Positions 35,401 to 44,522 are shown, counted from the first letter of the stretch. The stretch is DNA of 64,000 bases from Burkholderiales bacterium (GCA_026399875.1 JAPLQF010000006.1:154505-218504), one strand, 5' to 3'. Numbers and translations: made by a program. The notes: generated from the letters alone by a model not told the origin.

Positions 35401-37071
35401 TCAGTTCGAAAAATAAACATAGAGATCGTCAGGCGACTGCGGCACTTTCATGGTCTTGTCGACAGGCACTGGTGCTTCGATCAATGCCGGCCACGAGGGT
35501 TTGGCCTGGGACTTGTTGAACTCGACGATCAGCGCCCGCAGTCGCTCGACCCGCTCGGGATGGGCAGCGGCGAGATCGCTCTTCTCGCCCGGGTCGGTGG
35601 CAAGGTTGTACAGCATGGCGCGCTTCGGTGTCGCGGTGACCTGCAGCTTCCAGTCGCCCTCGCGTACTGCGGCATAGTCGCCGCCTCGCCAGAACAGCCG
35701 CTCATGGGGCGCGCCGCTCGACTCGCCACGCACGAAGGGAGCCAGGTTGACGCCGTCGATGATCCGGTCGGTGGGCAGCGCCACGCCGGCAGCCGCAGCC
35801 GCAGTCGCAAAAATGTCGAAGTGACTGATCGGCTGCGCGTAGTTTGCGCCGGCAGGCATCGCCGCTGGCCAACGCATGAAGAAGGGCACCCTGACGCCAC
35901 CCTCGAAGTAGGTTGCCTTCCATCCTCGCAAGGGGCTGTTGAGCCGATCGATGCCGACATAGTGCGCACCACCGTTGTCGCTGGTAAACACGACCAGCGT
36001 GTTGTCGTCGAGCCCCTGGTCCTTGAGCGACTGCATCACGCGTCCGATGTTGCGATCGAGTGAGCGGATCATTGCGGCATAGACCCGCGTGGTGTGGTCG
36101 GCAATCTGCGGCAGGGCGTCGTAGTCTTCACGTGTGGCCTGCAGCGGCGTGTGCGGCGCGTTATAGGCCAGGTACATGAAGAAGGGACGGTTGCGGTTCG
36201 CCTTGATCGCCTTGATCGCTTCATCGGTCATGTAATCGGTGAAGTAGCCACGCGGCGCAAAGAGCTCGCTGTCATTGAAGCGAACACCAAACGGGTGCGC
36301 GGCATAAAGGAATTTATCGATCGGATCGAAAGGCTGATGGGCATTGACCACGCCCGGATCCTTGGCGTCCATCATCATCATCGCGGCATGCTGCATCGCG
36401 AGCGACTCGTCAAAGCCATGCGAATAGGGGCGAAACTGCGGGCTGTCGCCGAGGTGCCATTTGCCAAGTTGCAGGGTGCGGTAGCCGGCGCCCTTGAGCA
36501 TGCGGGCGATCGTGATTTCGCTGGTCGGCAGGCCCTGATCTTCGTAGGGCGGCATGTCGCGCTCGCGATCGGCGTGATAAATCAGTGACCGCAAGGCGCC
36601 GTCAACCTGATGGCCACCAACCATGCGCGAGAACTGCACCGGCACCGGTGTGAACTCGAATCCGAAACGGGTCGCATAACGACCGGTCATCATCGCGGCC
36701 CGCGACGGTGCGCAGGTGGCATTGCCGGCATAACCCGCGGTAAAATTCACGCCGCCAAGCGCAATCGCGTTGATGTGGGGCGTCGGCACGGTGCCGTCGG
36801 CAATACCGCCACCGGCCAGGCTAAGGTCGTTGTAGCCGAGGTCATCCGCGACGATCACGATGATGTTCGGCGGCCGTTTCTGACCCGATGCGAGAGGTGC
36901 CGGCTCGGCGGGCCCGGCCTGCCAGGTGACCTCGCGATTGGGCGCAGGGTCTTTACGCAGAAGATATTTGAGCGCAAGCACCGCAACGCCTTGACGGCCA
37001 CCAACGGCCACAAAGCCGATCGCAGCCACCACCGCAAGCGCGACAAGGCCAATCGCAATTCGTTTGATCAT
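35401..37071 (-). CDS. Sulfatase (arylsulfatase-type, membrane anchored)
   Basis: 556 residues. An N-terminal hydrophobic segment (about 5-25) acts as signal or anchor. PNIIVIVADDLGYNDLS carries the calcium ligands, and the formylglycine motif is C120-A-P-S-R, which needs modification by a sulfatase-maturing enzyme. LGKWHLG, TSDNGG and a substrate lysine region follow. It should hydrolyse sulfate esters outside the cytoplasm. No maturation enzyme gene is adjacent. It begins a minus-strand run after the plus-strand kinase, 31 bases downstream of the dehalogenase gene. Confidence 0.92.
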   Translation of the reverse strand: MIKRIAIGLVALAVVAAIGFVAVGGRQGVAVLALKYLLRKDPAPNREVTWQAGPAEPAPLASGQKRPPNIIVIVADDLGYNDLSLAGGGIADGTVPTPHINAIALGGVNFTAGYAGNATCAPSRAAMMTGRYATRFGFEFTPVPVQFSRMVGGHQVDGALRSLIYHADRERDMPPYEDQGLPTSEITIARMLKGAGYRTLQLGKWHLGDSPQFRPYSHGFDESLAMQHAAMMMMDAKDPGVVNAHQPFDPIDKFLYAAHPFGVRFNDSELFAPRGYFTDYMTDEAIKAIKANRNRPFFMYLAYNAPHTPLQATREDYDALPQIADHTTRVYAAMIRSLDRNIGRVMQSLKDQGLDDNTLVVFTSDNGGAHYVGIDRLNSPLRGWKATYFEGGVRVPFFMRWPAAMPAGANYAQPISHFDIFATAAAAAGVALPTDRIIDGVNLAPFVRGESSGAPHERLFWRGGDYAAVREGDWKLQVTATPKRAMLYNLATDPGEKSDLAAAHPERVERLRALIVEFNKSQAKPSWPALIEAPVPVDKTMKVPQSPDDLYVYFSN

Positions 37072-37102
37072 CGAAAAAAATGCTCCACTGAAAACCGCCT
37101 GG

Positions 37103-38059
37103 TCAAAGGTCGGACTTGGCAGGCGCGGCCGGATTGTCCCGCACGAGTGCGATCAGTCGTCGCGCAATCTCATCGGGGCGATCCTGCTGCAGGAAATGGC
37201 CGGCGCCCCTGATCAGGTGATGGGGTTGCCCGGTTGCACCGGGCACACGGCTCTGAAAGAAACGCTCCCCGCCTCGGGTGATCGGGTCGCCAGTACTGAA
37301 GAGGGTCAGGAAGGGCTTGTCCCAGGCTTCCAGCAGCGTCCAGGCGGACTCATTGGCTTCGTGCTCGGGGTCGGCAGGTGTGCCCGGCACCAGTCGCGGC
37401 ATTGCCCGTGCACCGGCCTTGTGGGCATCGGTGGGAAAAGGCGCCTCGAAAGCGGCGCGCTCGGTTGCGCTCAGTTTGCGACGCGTGCCGAGGGCCACGA
37501 TCGCACCCACCGGAAACATCGGACTGAAGCGGGCAAAGGCGCGCCAGGCCCGAAAAGCTGCCGGCAAGGGTTGGCTGCCGGTAGGCAGGCCACCATTGGC
37601 AAGCGCAATCCGGTCGAAGCGATCGGGCTCATTGGCCACCATGCGAAGGCCAATCAGTGAACCCCAGTCCTGGCAAAAGAGTGTGATGCCACGCAGGTCG
37701 ATGCCGCGCATCCAGGCGGTCATCCAGTCGACCATGCGGCGATAGCTGTAATCGGCCATCTTCGCGGGTTTGTCTGATCGGCCGAAGCCGACCAGATCGG
37801 GCACCACCACTCGCAGGCCGGCGGCCAGCAGCGGCGGGATCATCTCGCGGTAGAGATAGGACCACGCGGGCTCGCCATGCATCAGCAGCACCACCGGCGC
37901 ATCGGCCGGCCCTTCGTCGAGATGAGCGATGCGCATGCCATCGACGACGCTGTAATGCGGCGTCCAGGCGAAGTCGGGCACCTGCGCGAAGCAGGCCTCA
38001 GGGGTACGCAGCACGCCGGCACGCAGCGATGCATCACGTGCATCCAAGCCCATGCTCAC
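37103..38059 (-). CDS. dhmA: Haloalkane dehalogenase (alpha/beta-hydrolase, HLD-I type)
   Basis: 318 residues. HGEPAWSYLYR gives the oxyanion hole and a halide-binding tryptophan, the nucleophile elbow is FCQDWGS with D131 (aspartate, as in dehalogenases), and the catalytic histidine is H288 in GAGHFLQQD. The N-terminal VPDFAWTPHY is typical of this subfamily. The enzyme replaces halogen with hydroxyl. Start 38059 overlaps the stop of the metallo-hydrolase gene by 4 bases, so the two are co-translated. The symbol is by family similarity; the natural substrate is not known. Confidence 0.87.
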   Translation of the reverse strand: MSMGLDARDASLRAGVLRTPEACFAQVPDFAWTPHYSVVDGMRIAHLDEGPADAPVVLLMHGEPAWSYLYREMIPPLLAAGLRVVVPDLVGFGRSDKPAKMADYSYRRMVDWMTAWMRGIDLRGITLFCQDWGSLIGLRMVANEPDRFDRIALANGGLPTGSQPLPAAFRAWRAFARFSPMFPVGAIVALGTRRKLSATERAAFEAPFPTDAHKAGARAMPRLVPGTPADPEHEANESAWTLLEAWDKPFLTLFSTGDPITRGGERFFQSRVPGATGQPHHLIRGAGHFLQQDRPDEIARRLIALVRDNPAAPAKSDL

Positions 38060-39141
38060 GGACGGCGTCCGACATCAATTGCAATGCTGCCGGCAGGCAG
38101 GTCAAACCAGTCGCCATCGACGCCAATCACGATCGGCCCGCTGAACAGTTCCGGAGCCCGCTCCAGGAAGGCCGGTTCGAGAGTTTTCATCGGCAATGGC
38201 GGGACGATATGGTTAAGCAGCAGCATCCTGACACCCGACCTGCTGGCGATCTCGGCAGCCTGTTCCGGCGTGGTGTGGTAGTTGAGGACGTCATGCATGA
38301 TCTTGGCCAGATTGCCGCGATCGGCCTTGCGAAAGCCATCCTCAAGCACACGCAGCAGTTTGGGCGACAGGGCTTCGTGGATCAGCAGGTCGGCCCCTTT
38401 GGCTTCACGCTCGACGGCGGGGCTAGGCGTGGTGTCGCCGCTGATCACGACAACGCGGTCCTTGTACCGGATGCGATAACCGACCGCTGGTTCGACCGGC
38501 GCGTGATTCACCCTGAAGGCGACAATTTCGAGATCGGGCGTGGCAATCAGCACTGCGCGCCCGGTATCAGCGGGCAAGTCGAACATCATCGGTGAGGCCC
38601 CAAAGCCAGCCGGCACCATGACCTGTTCGTTGTGGTGCGCAATACGATAGCCACGGTCGGGCGCATAAGCCTGCTGAAATCCCTGCACCACCTGATCAAG
38701 CCCCTGCGGGCCGTAGATCGGTACCGGCGTGCTGGCGTTGCCGGTGCCCCAGCGCTGCATGAGCAGTTCACCGAGACCGTCGATGTGGTCAGAGTGATAG
38801 TGGGTCAGAAAGATCGCTTCAATCTGACCATTGTTCAGACGCATGCGCGTGATGTTTCGCGCCGCACCCGAGCCGGCATCGAAGACAAACATCTGGCGCC
38901 CCGCCACAACGACCGTACAAGGGCCGCTTCGGCGATCATCCGGAAACGGTGAGCCAGCTCCGCACAGGCCGACATACAGACCATCGTTCATCAATGCGAT
39001 CGGATCGGCATTGGCGGTGACTTGCGTGACCATGCGCGACATGGCCCATAAGCTCAAAGGACCCCGCTGCCACCACGCGAGGGCCGCGGCAATGACCAGC
39101 AGTGCGACCAGCGACAGGACGAGCTTGGAGAATCGGGACAT
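38056..39141 (-). CDS. Membrane-anchored metallo-beta-lactamase fold hydrolase
   Basis: 361 residues. A single N-terminal hydrophobic segment (about 5-25) anchors or exports the protein. The zinc motif is H114-x-H116-x-D118-H119 in LTHYHSDH, with ISGDTTP and LLNHIVPP as later ligands, as in RNase Z/arylsulfatase-like hydrolases. It is translationally coupled to the haloalkane dehalogenase and lies upstream of the sulfatase, so the three may attack a shared set of halogenated or sulfated organics. That link is an inference. Confidence 0.85.
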   Translation of the reverse strand: MSRFSKLVLSLVALLVIAAALAWWQRGPLSLWAMSRMVTQVTANADPIALMNDGLYVGLCGAGSPFPDDRRSGPCTVVVAGRQMFVFDAGSGAARNITRMRLNNGQIEAIFLTHYHSDHIDGLGELLMQRWGTGNASTPVPIYGPQGLDQVVQGFQQAYAPDRGYRIAHHNEQVMVPAGFGASPMMFDLPADTGRAVLIATPDLEIVAFRVNHAPVEPAVGYRIRYKDRVVVISGDTTPSPAVEREAKGADLLIHEALSPKLLRVLEDGFRKADRGNLAKIMHDVLNYHTTPEQAAEIASRSGVRMLLLNHIVPPLPMKTLEPAFLERAPELFSGPIVIGVDGDWFDLPAGSIAIDVGRRP

Positions 39142-39296
39142 AAGCGCCTCGGTTTCAGAGTCAACTGCGGGGATTCAAGCCCGAGCGACGGCGCTCAGGA
39201 GCACGCAGGCAGATTGTCGCGAGGGGAGTGAGACACCGCACCGCCCGCACCATCGTCGCGAGTTCTCTCACGACCGAGTGATCGGACTGCAGTTAA

Positions 39297-39312
39297 CATA
39301 CATTAGTGTATG
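39297..39312. promoter_or_regulatory. Operator-like inverted repeat
   Basis: CATACA and TGTATG enclose TTAG, giving a 16-base site. It lies in the 257-base gap between the metallo-hydrolase start (155 bases away) and the HU-like gene's 3' end. The form resembles TetR-family operators. No regulator gene is adjacent, so its target is uncertain. Confidence 0.35.
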
Positions 39313-39340
39313 CGGCAGCGACAGTCAAGACGCTGTGCGA

Positions 39341-39369
39341 ACGCCCTGCGGCAGTCAGCGGCAGGGCGT
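39341..39369 (-). terminator. Hairpin downstream of the HU-like gene
   Basis: Nine-base arms ACGCCCTGC (39341-39349) and GCAGGGCGT (39361-39369) enclose an 11-base loop, 30 bases past the HU-like stop codon. No strong T-run follows, so it is only a probable terminator. Confidence 0.4.
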
Positions 39370-39398
39370 CTGTCGTCAGAGACGACTCGGTTCGAAAC

Positions 39399-39875
39399 TC
39401 AGTTTGCGGCTTCCTTGGCCTTCTTCAGCATGCGCACCTTGATCTTGGTGCTGGCCGGCTTGGCAGCGAAGGTCTGGGGTTCTTTGGTGAAGGGATTGAT
39501 GCCTTTGCGGGCGGGCTTTGCCGGCACTGACACAACCGTTGCCTTGAACAGGCCAGGCCAAACGAAATTGCGCGCGCCCTTCTTGTGAAGCGACGCGAAG
39601 ATCGTGGCTTCCAGGTTGGCCACAACCGCCTTGACCGCCTTGAGATCGACTGCAGCATGCTCGGCCAGATGGGCGATCAGCGATTGCTTGCTGAGCGCCT
39701 TGGGGATCGGCTTCATGGCAGCGGGCTTGAGGTTCGGGGCTGCGGCTTTGGCTGCCGGTGCTTTTGCTGCGGCAACAGGCTTCTTGGCGGCGGGCTTTTT
39801 CGCTGCAGCGACTTTGGCTGCGGGCTTCTTGGCGGCTGCGGGTTTGGCAGCAGGCTTCTTGGTTGCGGTGGCCAT
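39399..39875 (-). CDS. HU-family DNA-binding protein with N-terminal Lys/Ala/Pro-rich histone H1-like tail
   Basis: 158 residues from ATG 39875, preceded by AGGAAA. Residues 1-60 are a repeat of KKPAA/AKKPAAK type units like histone H1 or AlgP tails. Residues 65-158 form an HU/IHF-like fold: LSKQSLIAHLAEHAAVDLKAVKAVV, then the arm region with GARNFVWPGLFK, and RKGINPFTKEPQTFAAKPA. It should bind and compact DNA through both parts. Similar fusions occur in Burkholderiales, usually with the tail at one end. The repeats make its tail length prone to change. Confidence 0.85.
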   Translation of the reverse strand: MATATKKPAAKPAAAKKPAAKVAAAKKPAAKKPVAAAKAPAAKAAAPNLKPAAMKPIPKALSKQSLIAHLAEHAAVDLKAVKAVVANLEATIFASLHKKGARNFVWPGLFKATVVSVPAKPARKGINPFTKEPQTFAAKPASTKIKVRMLKKAKEAAN

Positions 39876-40010
39876 TATTGGTTTCCTGTGGGTATTTATG
39901 GGACTAAGACGGCTTGATTCGTAACGCCGGCGCGAGCGTCGCTGCGCGCGGTGTGCGATTTTAATCACGAAAACAAGTGGGAGGGTGAGCTTTATCGCTT
40001 GAAAATGCGC

Positions 40011-40859
40011 TCAAAACACCGTCTTCGTGGCCATCGCGTCACCCATGCGAATGCTTCGACCTGCATCCCACCCCTGCGCAAACGCCATGTCGGCTGCCGG
40101 CCAGAGCATGATCACCGTAGAGCCAAGCATGAAACGGCCCATTTCATCGCCCTGCTTCAGATCAATCGGTGATTGCTCGTAATACCAGCGTCTGATGGTG
40201 CCGGGCCGTGGCGGATTGACCGTTCCGTGCCAGACCGTTGCCATGCTGCCCACGATGGTTGCGCCAACCAGCACCATTGCCATTGGACCGTGTGCGGTAT
40301 CGAAACAACACACCACTCGCTCATTGCGGGCAAACAGACCCGGAATGGCACGAGCGGTCGCCGGGTTGACCGAATAGAGCGTGCCCGGCACATGGGTCAT
40401 AGCGATCAGACGGGCATCGCAGGGCATGTGGATGCGGTGATAATCGCGCGGACTCAGATACAGCGTGGCAAAGCGCCCGCCCACGAACTGCGCGGCCTGC
40501 TGAGAGTCGCCTCCGAGCAATGCATCGACGGTGTAGTGATGACCCTTGGCCTGAAACAGTCGATCGTGTTCAATCGGGCCACACTGGCTGATCGCACCGT
40601 CGACCGGGCAGACCCAGTCCGCCTGAGCAAGCGGCCTGGCCCCTTCGCGCAGGGCGCGTGTGAAGAAGTCATTGAAGCTCGCATAACGGGCGGGATCAGG
40701 ATCGGCCGCTTCGGCCATATCGACACCATAGCGCTTCACGAACCATCGGATCAGGGCGTGCGTCAGTTGCCCGGCGCGCGCCGACGCGATCAGGCCGGCA
40801 AAAACCGTCAGGAGATGCTTGGGCAGCAGATACTGCAGCCACACAGATAGAGGCGCCAT
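40011..40859 (-). CDS. psd: Phosphatidylserine decarboxylase
   Basis: 282 residues from ATG 40859, which aligns with the E. coli N-terminus (WLQYLLPKHLLTVFAG); ATG 40931 is less likely. Family segments include SFNDFFTRALR, CPVDGAISQ, LSPRDYHRIHMP and FARNERVV. The self-cleavage site LGST is at residues 245-248, with S247 converted to the pyruvoyl group. The enzyme makes phosphatidylethanolamine from phosphatidylserine at the inner membrane. It is divergent from btuB and its riboswitch. Confidence 0.95.
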   Translation of the reverse strand: MAPLSVWLQYLLPKHLLTVFAGLIASARAGQLTHALIRWFVKRYGVDMAEAADPDPARYASFNDFFTRALREGARPLAQADWVCPVDGAISQCGPIEHDRLFQAKGHHYTVDALLGGDSQQAAQFVGGRFATLYLSPRDYHRIHMPCDARLIAMTHVPGTLYSVNPATARAIPGLFARNERVVCCFDTAHGPMAMVLVGATIVGSMATVWHGTVNPPRPGTIRRWYYEQSPIDLKQGDEMGRFMLGSTVIMLWPAADMAFAQGWDAGRSIRMGDAMATKTVF

Positions 40860-40947
40860 AGCGCGCGATTGTGCCCCCTGTAAGGCGCGATCGACAATCT
40901 GCAGACCACAAGGCCTGTGCCTTAGCCACATGACCGTGTGATAGCCT

Positions 40948-41161
40948 AAGGCTGTTGGTGCCTGATCGACGCATCGTCGTCGCTTGGGGTAAACGGGAAG
41001 CAGGAGGGTGCGTCTCTCACCGAGACTCATCCAACCTGCGCTGCCCCCGCAACGGTAAGCGGACGGAACCTCTCATTGTTCCAGTGCGTGCAAACCGGTC
41101 ACTGGAGACTTGCTCTCCGGGAAGGCCGCACGTGCCGATCCGCCAGCCCGGATACCGGCCA
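40948..41161 (+). promoter_or_regulatory. Cobalamin riboswitch controlling btuB
   Basis: The 5' part begins with GTTGGTGCCTG. The B12 box CTGCCCCCGCAACGGTAAGCGG lies at 41041-41062 with a preceding GGGAAGCAGGAGGGTGCG. GGTCACTGG (41098-41106), GGGAAGGC (41119-41126) and AGCCCGGATACCGGCC (41145-41160) complete the conserved order of a cobalamin riboswitch. It ends 86 bases before the btuB ATG, so bound adenosyl- or other cobalamin should reduce btuB expression. Exact ends are approximate. Confidence 0.92.
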
Positions 41162-41247
41162 ACACAGGTGGCGATTCGCGCAAGCGATCGCCTGAGGCTC
41201 CATGCAGCGGGGAAGCTGCGGGGGGCGCTGTCCGGAGTCTTTCCATC

Positions 41248-43149
41248 ATGCGTTTACGCCTGCCTGCGCGTCGCTTCGCGCTGAGTGTGAGCATCGTGCC
41301 GATGCTTCACGCCACGGCCGTCATGGCTCAAGCACAACCCATCTCATCGCAAAACCCTTCGATTCCCGTGTCGCAGACCGACACCAACCGGCTCGATCCG
41401 GTCACTGTGACCGCCACCCGCATTCCGTCACGGGTGAGCGAGACCATCGCTGAAACCACGGTCATCGATCGCACCGACATCGACCGTGCCACCGGACGAA
41501 CTTTTTCCGAGCTGCTGTCGCGCCAGCCCGGCATCCAGTTTGCCAATACCGGCGGGCTCGGACAGTTTTCGTCGGTCTATATTCGCGGCATGCGGGCCCA
41601 AAGCACGCTGCTGCTGGTCGATGGCGTGCCGATGGGCGACGTCGATTTCAATCTGCCCTCGATGTCGAATATTCCGCTCGACTCGATCGATCGGGTCGAG
41701 ATCGTGCGCGGACCGCTGTCGTCGCTCTATGGCAGTCAGGCAATGGGCGGGGTCGTCCAGGTCTTCACACGGCAGGCCCGCGAGGGCTTTTCACCGAATG
41801 CCAGTGCGACCATCGGATCGAACCAGTTCTATCAGCTCAGTGGTGGCGCCGCATTCGGTCAGGGCCCCTTCAACGGTGCGGTCCAGCTGTCTCGTGTCAG
41901 CACCAATGCGTTTTCCGCAACCGCCCCCAACGAGCCCTTCGGCTTCTACAACCCCGACCGCGACCCGTTCACCCAGAACAGCGGCAACTTGCGACTCGGC
42001 TGGCAACTGAATAGCGACTGGCGCGTCGAGGGGTCGGCGATGAGCTCGCAGGCAACCCGGCATATCGATGACGGCCCCGATATCGATTCGAAACAACGAA
42101 TCACCAACGCTGTCCAGACCCTGGCACTGAACGGCAAGCTCGCCGACAACTGGCGTACCCGACTGAGCGTGGGCTGGTCGTCCGACACGCGCGAGGCGCT
42201 CGCCACCGCGAACCCCTATGAATACCCCGGCAAGTTCAAGAGCGATCAGCGCCAGTACACCTGGGAAAACACCACACTGACACCGCTGGGGATGGCGATG
42301 GTGCTGCTCGAACGCACCACGCAAACCCTGACACAGCCGGTCCAGCTCTACGCTGTGACGCAGCGAAGTATCGACGGGCTGGGCATCGGCCTCACCGGAG
42401 AAGCAGAACGACACTCCTGGCAGACTGCGGTGCGTCGGGATGTCAATTCACAGTTCGGAGGCCAGACCACCGGCAGTCTCGGTTACGGCTATGCCCTGAC
42501 GCCCCAATGGCGACTCGGCGCGTCCTACGGCACGAGCTTTGTTGCACCCAGTTTCGCCGACCTCTACTACCCCGGCTACAGCAATCCGAACCTCACCCCC
42601 GAGCAGGGCAGGAGCGCCGAGCTAAGCCTGCGTTGGGCGAGCGGTGGACAGAGCCTGAGAACGGCCTGGGTCGATACCCGGATCCAGAATGCGATCGTGC
42701 TGGATGCCGACTTTCTACCGGTCAACGTCGGCGCCGCAAAGATCGATGGCCTGGTCATCGCATGGCAAGGAAACTGGCCGACGGTATTGGCCAGCGCATC
42801 CTACGAAAACCTGAACCCGCGAAACACCACCAGCGGTGATCCGAATGACGGCAACCAGTTGCCCGGTCGTGCGCGCCAGGTCTTGCGCGGCAGCCTTGAC
42901 TGGATGGTGAATGTCTTCAGCATCGGCGGCACGGTCTCTGCCTGGTCGTCGCGCTTCAGCGATCTGGCGAACACCTATCAAGTCGGCGGATTCACCACGA
43001 TCGACCTGCGCGCCGACTACCCGATCAACAAGTCGTGGACGGTCGGTGTCAGGCTCAACAACCTGACCGAAAAGCGCTATCAGACGGTGTATGGCTATTA
43101 CCAGCCAGGACGTGAGGGCTATCTGACCTTGCGCTGGCAGCCACGCTGA
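41248..43149 (+). CDS. btuB: TonB-dependent vitamin B12 outer membrane receptor (BtuB-like)
   Basis: 633 residues from ATG 41248; the open frame extends back to 41110 but that part lies in the riboswitch. A signal peptide (about 1-28) is followed by the TonB box region LDPVTVTATRIP. The plug domain has QPGIQFANTGGLGQFSSVYIRG and VDRVEIVRGPLSSLYGSQAMGG-type motifs, then a 22-strand barrel ends with YLTLRWQPR and a terminal aromatic/basic pattern. A B12 riboswitch upstream supports cobalamin as the substrate. Confidence 0.93.
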   Translation: MRLRLPARRFALSVSIVPMLHATAVMAQAQPISSQNPSIPVSQTDTNRLDPVTVTATRIPSRVSETIAETTVIDRTDIDRATGRTFSELLSRQPGIQFANTGGLGQFSSVYIRGMRAQSTLLLVDGVPMGDVDFNLPSMSNIPLDSIDRVEIVRGPLSSLYGSQAMGGVVQVFTRQAREGFSPNASATIGSNQFYQLSGGAAFGQGPFNGAVQLSRVSTNAFSATAPNEPFGFYNPDRDPFTQNSGNLRLGWQLNSDWRVEGSAMSSQATRHIDDGPDIDSKQRITNAVQTLALNGKLADNWRTRLSVGWSSDTREALATANPYEYPGKFKSDQRQYTWENTTLTPLGMAMVLLERTTQTLTQPVQLYAVTQRSIDGLGIGLTGEAERHSWQTAVRRDVNSQFGGQTTGSLGYGYALTPQWRLGASYGTSFVAPSFADLYYPGYSNPNLTPEQGRSAELSLRWASGGQSLRTAWVDTRIQNAIVLDADFLPVNVGAAKIDGLVIAWQGNWPTVLASASYENLNPRNTTSGDPNDGNQLPGRARQVLRGSLDWMVNVFSIGGTVSAWSSRFSDLANTYQVGGFTTIDLRADYPINKSWTVGVRLNNLTEKRYQTVYGYYQPGREGYLTLRWQPR

Positions 43150-43186
43150 TCAGGCGATTGGCTGGTTTTGACCGCCCGAGTCCGGA

Positions 43187-43696
43187 TCAGAATTCAAACC
43201 TGATCTGGACTCGAAAACCGTCGACCCGGTCTCGGTACATCAGCGGCGTGACCGAGAACCACTTCGATGTCATCGAACCGGCCGCTGCGCCCAGAATATT
43301 CCAGGCCATATCCTTGACCGACGCTGTCGCCCCGGGACGACCGATGTCATAGATCTCCTTGACCAATCCCGGCAACGAACCGATCAGCGTCCCATAGAGA
43401 ATCTGATCGGTGGTATCGGCGGACTTGCCGGCCAATGTCGCCCCGAACATACCCAGCTGCGCTGAGACGCCGAAGTGATTGGCCTTGTCCATACCGACCC
43501 AGGAGTCCTGGCGGATGTCGGCCATCGCGGGCGAACAGATCCCGAGCGCGATGACAAAAGGCAGCAAAAGCGTGCAGGTCAGCTGGCGGGAAGCCCGTCG
43601 AAAATCGGGACCAAGATTCGCGCCCGACAAACGGAAATGATCGACCGTCTGTCTGAGAAAACTTGTTAGGTCTGAAAAAATTTCGTGCTTTTTCAT
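43187..43696 (-). CDS. YfiM-like (DUF2279) membrane-associated protein
   Basis: 169 residues from ATG 43696 with GAGGAA upstream. A hydrophobic segment (about 40-58) ends in SPAMA, so a late signal peptide is likely after a long basic N-terminal part. The mature part has the YfiM pattern: WVGMDKANHFGVSAQLG, LPGLVKEIYDIGRPG and SVKDMAWNILGAAAG. The function of the family is unknown; E. coli YfiM is a lipoprotein, but no lipobox is seen here. It converges with btuB. Confidence 0.75.
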   Translation of the reverse strand: MKKHEIFSDLTSFLRQTVDHFRLSGANLGPDFRRASRQLTCTLLLPFVIALGICSPAMADIRQDSWVGMDKANHFGVSAQLGMFGATLAGKSADTTDQILYGTLIGSLPGLVKEIYDIGRPGATASVKDMAWNILGAAAGSMTSKWFSVTPLMYRDRVDGFRVQIRFEF

Positions 43697-43863
43697 TGCG
43701 TTCCTCGCTTGAACGCAACTTTAGCCTCGAGATTCCGAAAAGCTGTGACGAAGGTCACAGACCACTCAAATCCGTAAATCGACCGTTCGTCGGTCGACAG
43801 GATTTTCGCTAATCAACTGTCGTCTGTCAGCGACCCCTTGTATTCCTTAGGTCGGCAGCACCC

Positions 43864-43888
43864 CAGCCTGAGGCCAGGCCTCAGGCTG
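43864..43888. repeat. Perfect 12-base inverted repeat between yfiM-like and hsp20 genes
   Basis: CAGCCTGAGGCC and GGCCTCAGGCTG are exact reverse complements around one A. It lies upstream of the YfiM-like gene and downstream of hsp20, so it could be a cruciform, a regulator site or part of the hsp20 terminator. Confidence 0.6.
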
Positions 43889-43903
43889 CGGCTGAACAGG
43901 GTT

Positions 43904-43926
43904 GTCGCTGCGCGCGCCGCAGCGAC
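43904..43926 (-). terminator. GC-rich hairpin after hsp20
   Basis: Arms GTCGCTGCG and CGCAGCGAC enclose CGCGC, ten bases past the hsp20 stop codon. The strong stem at that place suggests a terminator, although no T-run follows. Confidence 0.5.
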
Positions 43927-43935
43927 GCACGCGCT

Positions 43936-44376
43936 TTACTGAACCGTCACGCGCTTGGGACCGACGCCAGCCTTGCGCGGCAGGGTCAGTTCGAGAACAC
44001 CATTTTCGAAGGTCGCGACAGCGGCAGCATCGTCGACTTCATCGGCCAGCACCACACTGCGTGCCAGCGCCCCGACATACCGTTCACTGCGCAATACCCG
44101 CTCGCTGCCACCGGCAGCCTCATCGCGCTTGATGTCGGCGCGAATCGTCACGCGCTTGGCTTCGATATCGATGCTGATCGCGTCTTTGGCAACGCCGGGC
44201 ATATCGGCACGAAGCAGGTAACCGCTTTCCTGCTCGATGACATCGATGCGAGGTGCCGCGGCTCGCGCAGGCGCTGTCGTTGCGGTCTCACGGGAAAGCG
44301 CAGCATCAGACAGGAAACTGCGAAACAGCGAAGGGAAAACGTCGGTCAAGGGATCGTAAAGAGAAACACGGGTCAT
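43936..44376 (-). CDS. Small heat shock protein Hsp20/IbpA family
   Basis: 146 residues from ATG 44376 with AGGAG upstream. The alpha-crystallin domain runs from about 45 to 140: PRIDVIEQESGYLLRADMPGVAKDAISID at its start and the closing FENGVLELTLPRKAG. The short N-terminal arm (SLYDPLTDVFPSLFRSFL) and C-terminal end with a KRVTVQ extension fit the family. It binds unfolding proteins without ATP in the cytoplasm. No sigma-32 promoter was confidently identified. Confidence 0.93.
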   Translation of the reverse strand: MTRVSLYDPLTDVFPSLFRSFLSDAALSRETATTAPARAAAPRIDVIEQESGYLLRADMPGVAKDAISIDIEAKRVTIRADIKRDEAAGGSERVLRSERYVGALARSVVLADEVDDAAAVATFENGVLELTLPRKAGVGPKRVTVQ

Positions 44377-44522
44377 GGCGATGCTCCTGAATGAGTGGGG
44401 CAGCAGATGTGCTGCCCGTCTCACCGAGTTAGGCGCCACGACCCTGAATTTCAAGCGCCCTGCGTGAATATTGCACGCATGGGCCAACAGCAGCGGGCGC
44501 GCCGGTCACAGTGCAGGCACCC

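Noticed and set aside
41110..41247. An upstream extension of btuB
   Set aside because: It lies mostly within the cobalamin riboswitch and the true signal peptide starts at 41248.
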